From positions 62,001 to 126,000 of the forward strand of contig NZ_DASTAT010000093.1 in assembly GCF_035712445.1 (NCBI RefSeq): a stretch of 64,000 nt of DNA, read 5' to 3'. The translations under genes were made by a program, and so were the position numbers. The notes under the pieces were generated by a model. It did no database searches and was not told the DNA's origin. It worked only from the letters and a program-made list of their open reading frames with translations. Source of the stretch: Oligoflexus sp. Its GTDB lineage: Bacteria > Bdellovibrionota_B > Oligoflexia > Oligoflexales > Oligoflexaceae. How positions within the stretch are numbered: the first letter of the stretch is position 1; each line of letters starts with the position of its first letter. Positions 57,855 to 64,000 of this stretch are shown piece after piece.

Positions 57855-59381
57855 GTGCTGTCACGAATCCCGATACGAATTCGTCTATCCGTCGGTCATG
57901 CGATTTGGATGGCTCTCATCTTTGTAGCCATCGGGATTGGTGTCTCGAAAGTCGTTGAAGATTCTGTCATGCAGTCTCTGGATGCGACTCTTTTGACTTC
58001 AGCGAAGACGCTGCGTGATGCCCAGCATAGTCAGCAGCAAAGACTTTCCATGATTCACGATCCCCTTTACTGGGAGTCCCTGGTCGATGAATTCCTGGGC
58101 GGTCGCCGTTACGTTCGAGCCTATGCGCAGCTGATTGATCCCTCGGGAAAAATTCGCGCGCGTACCAGCAATATCCGGGTGAACCTTGCGGTTTCCACGG
58201 CGGCGCTGGAACGGGCGAAGATGGGCCAGGAAACCTATGAGACCTATCGCATGGCCTCGGGTGGTTCCCTCCGCCAGCTGACGCTGCCTGTCATGCGCCA
58301 CGGGCAATTCACCGGGGACCTGATTCAGGTCGCGGCCTCGATGAGCGCCTCACTGAATAATATCAGCAACGCACGTATGATGGTTCTGATCACTCTTGGA
58401 CTTGGTTTTGTCGTCTCGCTGGTATTCGGCTATCTTTTGACCAGCTGGTCTTTGAAACCTGTAACCCGGATCACGCGGGAGGTGGCGGCTCTTGGTTTCA
58501 CGGATAACTTCGATCGCCGTTTGAAACTCCCCTCGGCGGAAGATGAATTGCGTCTTCTCGTTCGCACGTTCAACGAGATGCTCGGCCGCATTGAAGATGC
58601 CTTTGGCCGTTTACGCCGCTTTGCAGGCGACGTCAGTCATGAACTTCGCACGCCTATTGCCGTTCTGCGGGGTGAGGCTGAGCTGGCTTTGCGTCGCGAA
58701 AGATCCCCTGAAGATTATAAAAATTCCATGCGCACCATCGTCCACGAAGCCGAGCAGATGTCAGCGATTGTCGAGAATCTTTTGCTTCTGGCGCGGGCAC
58801 AGGGCGAGGCCATCCAGATCAGTCTGGAAGAGGTAGGCCTTGAACGTTTCGTGGAAGAGCTGAAGCAATCGGTCGCCAAGAATTTTGAAGAGAAGCAGGT
58901 CACCCTTGCCGTGGATACCAGCGAGTGCCAGGATAAAACCGCGCAGATGGCTTCCGGGTATGTGACCCTCGCGTTGAAAAACATTCTTTTGAATGCGTGC
59001 AAGCATTCCAGCCCCGGTCAAACTGTGGAATTCAAGGTGCATGACAAGGTCAACGAATGGCACTTTGAAATTCGCGATTATGGGGAAGGAATTGCCAAAG
59101 AGGCCCTGCCTTATATCTTCGATCTTTTCTATCGAGCGGACACCGCGCGGAATCGTTCCACCGGCGGCGTGGGCATTGGTCTGAGTCTTGCGAAAGCTCT
59201 TGTTTCGCTGCATAACGGGCGTATTGAAGTGACATCGGAAGCGAAGCAGGGCGCGACTTTCACTGTTATCCTTCCGCGCAAAGTGGAAACGCCTGAAAAG
59301 AAACCGCAGCATCGTCCCATGGCGCAGCGTATTCGCAGCTGGAAACGCTGCGGCTGGTTCCGGCGGCGTCTGCCTTCATGA
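57855..59381 (+). CDS. sensor histidine kinase (HAMP, HisKA, HATPase)
   Basis: 508 residues: membrane helix 1 near residue 15, a periplasmic sensor of about 120 residues, helix 2 (MMVLITLGLGFVVSLVFGYLL), HAMP (WSLKPVTRITREV), HisKA with SHELRTPIAVLRGEAELAL, N box VTLALKNILLNACKHS and G boxes RDYGEGIA and GGVGIGLSLAKAL. GTG 57855 is 6 bases after AAGGAG (57843-57848); ATG 57849 abuts that site. The C-terminal 40 residues are basic (RPMAQRIRSWKRCGWFRRRL). It overlaps the convergent yihY gene by 6 bases. Confidence 0.93.
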   Translation: MLSRIPIRIRLSVGHAIWMALIFVAIGIGVSKVVEDSVMQSLDATLLTSAKTLRDAQHSQQQRLSMIHDPLYWESLVDEFLGGRRYVRAYAQLIDPSGKIRARTSNIRVNLAVSTAALERAKMGQETYETYRMASGGSLRQLTLPVMRHGQFTGDLIQVAASMSASLNNISNARMMVLITLGLGFVVSLVFGYLLTSWSLKPVTRITREVAALGFTDNFDRRLKLPSAEDELRLLVRTFNEMLGRIEDAFGRLRRFAGDVSHELRTPIAVLRGEAELALRRERSPEDYKNSMRTIVHEAEQMSAIVENLLLLARAQGEAIQISLEEVGLERFVEELKQSVAKNFEEKQVTLAVDTSECQDKTAQMASGYVTLALKNILLNACKHSSPGQTVEFKVHDKVNEWHFEIRDYGEGIAKEALPYIFDLFYRADTARNRSTGGVGIGLSLAKALVSLHNGRIEVTSEAKQGATFTVILPRKVETPEKKPQHRPMAQRIRSWKRCGWFRRRLPS

Positions 59382-60656
59382 GGCGCGCAGATCGTCGGCC
59401 AGGACTTTGTCAGCGCCGTTGAGATAGGATCGAATCACGTCCGTGTAACGCCCGTTCGCGGCATCGGGCCAATGCGTGGCCCGCATCCAGACATCCTCAT
59501 CACCCAGAAGGCGCTTTTTCAGATCCGCATAGGAAATCTGATGCGCCGGCATCCGCGGAAAATAGGAGTGGCTTCCCAGATCGGACAGTTCACCGATCTG
59601 CAGCGGCATCACAAGGCCTTCTTTTTCCAGCTTATGCAGGGCCTTCCGCACAGGGCTGAGACTGACTCCCAGGTCCTGGGCGATCTTTTCTGGAAAGGCC
59701 CCTTTCCCCTGATTATCTTCGTAGCTTCGATAGATGGCGAGCAGCACAAGAAAAGGCATGAGCGCCTGAAAGTAGTCGTCACGCACCAGTTCGTGAATGG
59801 CTTCGACTTCCACCTCGTCGCGGGTCCACCCTTCCATGCTGCGTTTGGTCACAAGGGCTCCAAAGAGCGTGATAAACCAGATGATATAGAGCCAGAAAAG
59901 AAAGATGGGAACCGCAGAGAGGGCACCGTAGAACGCCTGATAGCGCGTGAAGCTATTGATATAAAGGCCGAAGAATTTGACCGCCAGAGTCAGGAAGATG
60001 GTGCTCGTCACGGTCCCAATCAAAGCATGCTTGATGGGAATGACTCGATTCGGAACCACTTTATAAAGGAGGAAGAAGAATCCTGCCATGCTGCCAAAGT
60101 AAATAGAGTCCCCTAAAAGCTTGGTCGCGAGTGAGACGTCCACATACTTGGATACCATCGCGTTGGTGGAGAGAGTGCCGATCGACACCGCCAGCATGAA
60201 AGTTCCCAGCGTAAGGAAGGTCCAGAAATAAATGAAGCGGATAAGAACGGGCCGGGCTTCCTGTATCTCGAAGATTCGGTTCAGCGCCATTTCAATTTCG
60301 CGAAGCAGAAGGATCAGGGCCACCATCATCCCGGCGAAACCGGTCATCCCGATTTTTTGAAAGTCGGTGTTGGCCAGAAAAGTTTCCAGGTATTCAACCG
60401 CCTGATTTCCACTGCCGGTTGCCAGATTTCGCAGAATGAAGGATTCGATCTGCTGGATGAAGTCGGAGTTTTTGCCAAACATCGGCGTGAAAAGAGAGAC
60501 GAGGGCGAAGGAAGCAGCGAGGGAGGGGATGAGCGAGAACAGAGTCACGTAAGCCATGGCATAGGCGTATTTCACGATATCTGTGCGCGCGACGTCATCT
60601 TTGATGATGAGCAGGACTTCGAAAGGTCGTGACTTTTTAATCGAAGCCCAGTCCAT
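59376..60656 (-). CDS. YihY/BrkB-family inner-membrane protein with C-terminal wHTH
   Basis: About six membrane helices with the YihY/RNase-BN-like pattern: AYAMAYVTLFSLIPSLAASFALVS, IGMTGFAGMMVALILLLREIEMALNRIFEI, FWTFLTLGTFMLAVS and GALSAVPIFLFWLYIIWFITLFGA. The last 130 residues include a winged-helix part (EKIAQDLGVSLSPVRKALHKLEKEGLV), which occurs in some family members. Earlier RNase BN annotation of this family is known to be wrong; function is unclear. 16 bases after the RdgC-like gene. Confidence 0.88.
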   Translation of the reverse strand: MDWASIKKSRPFEVLLIIKDDVARTDIVKYAYAMAYVTLFSLIPSLAASFALVSLFTPMFGKNSDFIQQIESFILRNLATGSGNQAVEYLETFLANTDFQKIGMTGFAGMMVALILLLREIEMALNRIFEIQEARPVLIRFIYFWTFLTLGTFMLAVSIGTLSTNAMVSKYVDVSLATKLLGDSIYFGSMAGFFFLLYKVVPNRVIPIKHALIGTVTSTIFLTLAVKFFGLYINSFTRYQAFYGALSAVPIFLFWLYIIWFITLFGALVTKRSMEGWTRDEVEVEAIHELVRDDYFQALMPFLVLLAIYRSYEDNQGKGAFPEKIAQDLGVSLSPVRKALHKLEKEGLVMPLQIGELSDLGSHSYFPRMPAHQISYADLKKRLLGDEDVWMRATHWPDAANGRYTDVIRSYLNGADKVLADDLRAS

Positions 60657-60671
60657 GCGGTCTCCCTTTTT

Positions 60672-61277
60672 TTAATGCAGATGCGTCTCGCCGTGTCCGC
60701 GGTTATCGATCCAGGTTTGAATCGCAGGCCAGGTCTTATTCCACCAATCTTCCGCGATACGGGCTTCCATAAAAAGACGAAACACCTGATCCAGAGTCTC
60801 GGTCAAAATCTCTGTCATCTTGAGGCGATAAGCGAGCGATGGCCTTTGATGCGATCCCCCATCGCCGGTGACGGAGGGCGAGGGTATATTGATGGAGCGA
60901 GGTGCAAGGTCCTTGGAGCTGATCAAACAGAAAAAATCACCGAAAGGGTCAATGTGAAGGCCGAGTTTCAGCTCCTTCACGCCTTTGCCGGTCTGCAAAG
61001 CGGACTCTGCTTCAAGGCTGCGGCTCGGCTCGCCGCCTTTCAGAGTATGGACATGGGCTTTGGCATCATCCGACTCCAGAACGAGGCGATCCTCGATCCA
61101 AAGTTTAACGAGATACTCCTGAGGATCCCCAGGCAAGCGAAAACGGCTGGGATTTTGGTCCGATTCAATGTAGTACCAAAGCCACAGAAGAAAGTCGGCG
61201 GCCAGAAAACCCTTCGCCTGGGTTATATCGTTCCATTGCTTGAGCTGTTCAAGTTGCAGTTCGTCCTTGGAGGCCAT
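60672..61277 (-). CDS. RdgC-like conserved protein
   Basis: 201 residues. The centre, AADFLLWLWYYIESDQN, then KLWIEDRLVLESDDAKAHVHTLKGGEPSRS and ALQTGKGVKELKLGLHIDPFGDFFC, resembles the conserved half of recombination-associated RdgC (FLTWLW..., IVLE, GG.., GK.VKEL.L). RdgC binds DNA nonspecifically and inhibits RecA. Only this portion matches, so it may be a shortened or distant relative. It is upstream of yihY on the same strand. Confidence 0.5.
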   Translation of the reverse strand: MASKDELQLEQLKQWNDITQAKGFLAADFLLWLWYYIESDQNPSRFRLPGDPQEYLVKLWIEDRLVLESDDAKAHVHTLKGGEPSRSLEAESALQTGKGVKELKLGLHIDPFGDFFCLISSKDLAPRSINIPSPSVTGDGGSHQRPSLAYRLKMTEILTETLDQVFRLFMEARIAEDWWNKTWPAIQTWIDNRGHGETHLH

Positions 61278-61381
61278 AAGTTGAAAGAACTCCTGTTGGG
61301 AGATAACTGGGCTGTTTTTATGACAAGATTTCGATCATAACGAAGGGCCTCGTGACTGTCAGCATAGATTGAGAAAAAATT

Positions 61382-61867
61382 ATGGGACGCGGCAAAAAGC
61401 CGGGAAAAGGCCCGCAAAACAAGAATGATGAACCCCGCCGGATCCGCTTCGAAATCGAAGAGGACGCTGAAGAGCTTTTCCTGAGACATCTTGAACAATT
61501 CAAGCCCGATAAGGTGGATGCCGAAGAGCCGAAGGAGCCTGAGAAAAAGGCTAGCAAGACGCACAAAGCGACGATGGTTCATGAGCTTGACCTGCATGGC
61601 CTGCGCCTGAACGAAGCCCAGCAAAGAGTTCGTGAAGTCCTGGATGGCCTGCGTGAAATGGCAGGGATGCATAAGGTGAAGATCATCACCGGCAAAGGGC
61701 ATCATAGCCAGCGCGGCGACAGTGTCCTCGCCAAGGAAATCCACAGCTTTGTCTTGCAGACCTTTCGCCCTGTCATCATGGAGATCGAGGATTCCCCCGA
61801 TCAGGTGCGCCTTGCGGGAGTTCCCCTGCGCGGGCATTTCCATGTGACGATTCTCGGCAAACGTTAG
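61382..61867 (+). CDS. Smr-domain protein
   Basis: 161 residues: a basic N-terminus (GRGKKPGKGPQNK), an acidic middle, and a C-terminal Smr domain with HELDLHGLRLNEAQQRVREVL, VKIITGKGHHS and VRLAGVPLRGHFHVTIL. Smr domains are structure-specific or RNA endonucleases (MutS2, SmrA/B). DLHG and TGKGxHS motifs are intact. A membrane-anchored repeat protein follows after 22 bases. Confidence 0.88.
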   Translation: MGRGKKPGKGPQNKNDEPRRIRFEIEEDAEELFLRHLEQFKPDKVDAEEPKEPEKKASKTHKATMVHELDLHGLRLNEAQQRVREVLDGLREMAGMHKVKIITGKGHHSQRGDSVLAKEIHSFVLQTFRPVIMEIEDSPDQVRLAGVPLRGHFHVTILGKR

Positions 61868-61889
61868 ATGCTCAGGCAAAGCGAGAGTC

Positions 61890-63803
61890 ATGGCGGACGA
61901 ACAGCCGAAATCCGAAAGCAAAAAGGTCATCAATCCTGTGGAAGGTTCTTCCGCAGTGAAGCCCGAGCTTACGCTCGATTTTTCCCGTCCACCGATGCCA
62001 GCGAACAAAATCATTTCGGATCACGATCCCCTGGAAGCCGGTGAATTTTCATCCGAGGAGCCGCTGCAGGCGCTGCAGCAGGTTTCCAACATCAAGTATC
62101 GAAGCATCGAACATCCCAATCACATGCTGCGGATCGTGCTCGGCTTCGGCCTTTTGATCCTGGTGTTTGGCGGTCTTTTTCTGGGGCTTCCTTATTATCT
62201 GATGCGCACCGATCGAGCGATCAACAAGGCCACCAAGGATTCGATTCGATTCGTTCAAAAAAATCTGGAGAAAAGGGGACTCGGCGCCCAAACCAAGCCC
62301 TATGCCGAAAGTCTGCTTGCGCATCTGAAATTGACGGACGCTCCCGGAACGGATGCCGCTGCGGCCAAAGCCTGGCGTGATATGGACTGTCGCTTTCTGA
62401 TTCAGGAAGCCTTGAGCCGCCGTTTCCGGGGCGCTTTGGATCCCACCGGGCAATATCTTTTGACCAACTGTCAGCTGGCCCAGGATATGCCGCAGGCGGC
62501 TTTGCGTCAGCTCACGGAAAACTATGGAGATGCCGCGCAGTTTCAAAGGAACGGCGATTCCTGGGAAATGCTGCCGATGCAGCTGCTCGCGGGTGAGGCG
62601 CAAAGAAGGATGCAGGTCTTCCGCCTGGTCGCTCCCAAAACGTATCCGGGCTGTCGCCGCTGGGCCGCATCGCCGAGCTGCATGCAAAGGTTTGTGGATC
62701 AGGCGCGGCAACCGTTGCGGAGCCGCTTTGATGATGGTTATGCTGTTTTAAAACCGGGTCTTAAAAATCAGAATCCAGTGTTGAAAGCCTGGCTGGCTCT
62801 GGCCACGTCCTGGAATTTTGCCAAGACTGGTAATGGTGTGCAGGTGGAAGGTGTGCTCAAGGAAGCCGCGGGGCTTTTCCCCAGGCTCTATGATCCCTTT
62901 TTGGAACGTGAGATCTTCCGCCAGCGGATGCTGAATGCCTATAAGCTGCGCGATAAGAAGCTGGCCATGAGTATCTGGAAGGCGCGACCAGCGGTCCTCA
63001 TGGAGTCGGATGAGGCCGGATTCTATGATATCAATCTTTTGCGGGCCCTGATGGGGAAGGGTGATAAAGCCGGTCCGGCCCTGGATGAATTCTTTGCGCA
63101 TCCGGAAAGTCATCAGCGTTATCGTTTTGATCCTTACTTCATCCGCATCGTGGTCGAGCAGGCCATTCGCTATCAAAAGCCCTTGGACGGCCTGACTTAC
63201 ATTGATCGCATCCATGAGCAGCAGGAGGATGACAAGATCCTTGATAGTGAATGGCTGCCGCTGTTAAGGGCGCGACTGCTTTTGGCTCAGCAAAACGGCC
63301 TTGAAGCTTTGCAAACGCTTCAGCCTTTGGAGCGCTTTGTCGTGCGTTCGCCTGAGCTGGCTCATCTGAAAGGCACAGCGATGCTGCATGCCTATTCCAC
63401 CAAACCCTATAGGTTATTGGCCGCTGCCGAATTTCAAAAGGCGGCGAACCTGGAGCCGCGTGGGGAGCATTTCTTTGCGCTGATTTTAAGTTTCCTCGAC
63501 AGCAAGGATTTTCAAAAGGCTGAAGCGGCCTTTAAATTCTGGCAAAGAGTAAAGCCGCGTCCCGGTGAGGATGCCTGGCGATCTTTGGCGCATGGGCTCT
63601 TGAATTATAGTCAAGGCCGCGAGGCGGTGGCCGCGCAAATCTGGAATGAACTGAGTCAGCGCAACCCTGGTTTTGTTGCGGTCAAGAGTCTGAAGACCAA
63701 CCTCGCCGAAGATCCAAATTATCTTAAAGATCAGATAGTTAAGAAAATCATCCCCATGCTGCCTGCCGATGGTCCCATGAGCCCCCTGGCGGTTTTTCAG
63801 TAA
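61890..63803 (+). CDS. membrane-anchored protein with helical repeats
   Basis: 637 residues: acidic cytosolic N-terminus (about 85 residues), one membrane helix (MLRIVLGFGLLILVFGGLFLGLPYYLM), then a periplasmic helical part with TPR-like units late in the chain (EALQTLQPLERFVVRSPELAHLKGTAML; FQKAANLEPRGEHFFALILSFLDSKDFQKAEAAFKF). I do not recognise the family. It follows the Smr gene and likely shares its transcript. Comparable proteins serve as scaffolds for envelope or cell-division complexes, but nothing here proves that. Confidence 0.65.
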   Translation: MADEQPKSESKKVINPVEGSSAVKPELTLDFSRPPMPANKIISDHDPLEAGEFSSEEPLQALQQVSNIKYRSIEHPNHMLRIVLGFGLLILVFGGLFLGLPYYLMRTDRAINKATKDSIRFVQKNLEKRGLGAQTKPYAESLLAHLKLTDAPGTDAAAAKAWRDMDCRFLIQEALSRRFRGALDPTGQYLLTNCQLAQDMPQAALRQLTENYGDAAQFQRNGDSWEMLPMQLLAGEAQRRMQVFRLVAPKTYPGCRRWAASPSCMQRFVDQARQPLRSRFDDGYAVLKPGLKNQNPVLKAWLALATSWNFAKTGNGVQVEGVLKEAAGLFPRLYDPFLEREIFRQRMLNAYKLRDKKLAMSIWKARPAVLMESDEAGFYDINLLRALMGKGDKAGPALDEFFAHPESHQRYRFDPYFIRIVVEQAIRYQKPLDGLTYIDRIHEQQEDDKILDSEWLPLLRARLLLAQQNGLEALQTLQPLERFVVRSPELAHLKGTAMLHAYSTKPYRLLAAAEFQKAANLEPRGEHFFALILSFLDSKDFQKAEAAFKFWQRVKPRPGEDAWRSLAHGLLNYSQGREAVAAQIWNELSQRNPGFVAVKSLKTNLAEDPNYLKDQIVKKIIPMLPADGPMSPLAVFQ

Positions 63804-63867
63804 AGAACTTGAGGTCTTGCTGCCGAGGCTATATAAAGAGCCACCGTTCCAAAGGAGGCCTTTTGCC

Positions 63868-64000
63868 ATGCATCCAACCGAGACTTTTCAGCTGCAAATT
63901 ACGTTTTTACCCCAGTCTCACGTGTCCATTGATGAGATCAAGGACGATGTAAAAAACTGGCTGCTCGGCACCGGCGAAGAAGCCTTCGTGGAAGGCGCGA
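63868..64000 (+). CDS. N-terminal part of an unidentified protein (partial)
   Basis: ATG 63868 is preceded by AAAGGAGG (63851-63858, 9-base spacer) and opens a frame MHPTETFQLQITFLPQSHVS... to the window end (44 residues). The start resembles the first strands of a ferredoxin-like domain; I cannot name the family. The 64 bases before it contain the ribosome site and no other gene. Confidence 0.5.
   Translation, partial: MHPTETFQLQITFLPQSHVSIDEIKDDVKNWLLGTGEEAFVEGA

Overview
The window looks like chromosome of a Gram-negative bacterium with a complete outer membrane. It encodes BamD, TonB, an MltD-type lipoprotein transglycosylase and several lipobox proteins. Gene content and protein style (many stand-alone regulators, internalin-like LRR lipoprotein, divergent PriA and ClpP) suggest a deltaproteobacterium-like lineage such as Bdellovibrionota/Oligoflexia. 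That placement is inference, because no 16S gene is present.

Region 1 (1-21,250) is ordinary core genome. It carries a DHH phosphoesterase, cutA, dtd, gpmI, mazG, rpsT, rnhA, a tiny basic ribosomal-type ORF, rpmB, rpsR, priA, clpP, tRNA-Leu(CAG), an ABC exporter, etfBA, a PLP aminotransferase, mltD, bamD, tonB, a degenerate Hpt-like protein, an aroB-family gene and a receiver protein. Intrinsic terminators separate most units.

Region 2 (about 21,257-41,150) is an accessory island that starts at tRNA-Asn(GTT). The tRNA 3' end and its downstream flank recur at 32,689-32,810 and 34,935-35,110, so the island is partitioned into consecutive segments. Segment A holds an AbiEi-like orphan, an IS1380-type remnant, a DUF4160/HTH pair and a complete Wadjet system (jetABCD) bracketed by two pieces of serine recombinase. 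Segment B holds only an AbiE pair. Beyond copy 3 lie a second decayed IS1380 copy, hipBA and another AbiEi/nucleotidyltransferase pair. Two other repeat families (a 255-265 bp block and a 30 bp motif) recur in the island. The whole reads as a stacked defence and toxin-antitoxin locus with decayed mobility genes.

Region 3 (41,200-64,000) returns to chromosomal genes. It has a MarR/cupin unit with two palindromic operators, a periplasmic binding protein, two two-component systems, a TetR/RetSat-like divergent pair, hibernation factor and Hsp20, an NsrR-like regulator, an LRR lipoprotein and fabH. It also has a three-gene envelope cluster (lipoprotein, beta-barrel, TPR-like secreted protein), a YihY/BrkB membrane protein, an RdgC-like protein, an Smr protein and a membrane-anchored repeat protein.

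The most notable items are the triplicated tRNA-Asn-derived attachment sequence around Wadjet and AbiE, the circularly permuted recombinase pieces flanking Wadjet, an apparent frameshift in the AbiEi N-terminus, a 13 bp perfect inverted repeat upstream of AbiE, a PriA that has lost one whole zinc site, and a likely Thx-like micro-ORF. All identifications rest on reading motifs by eye; no database search was run.
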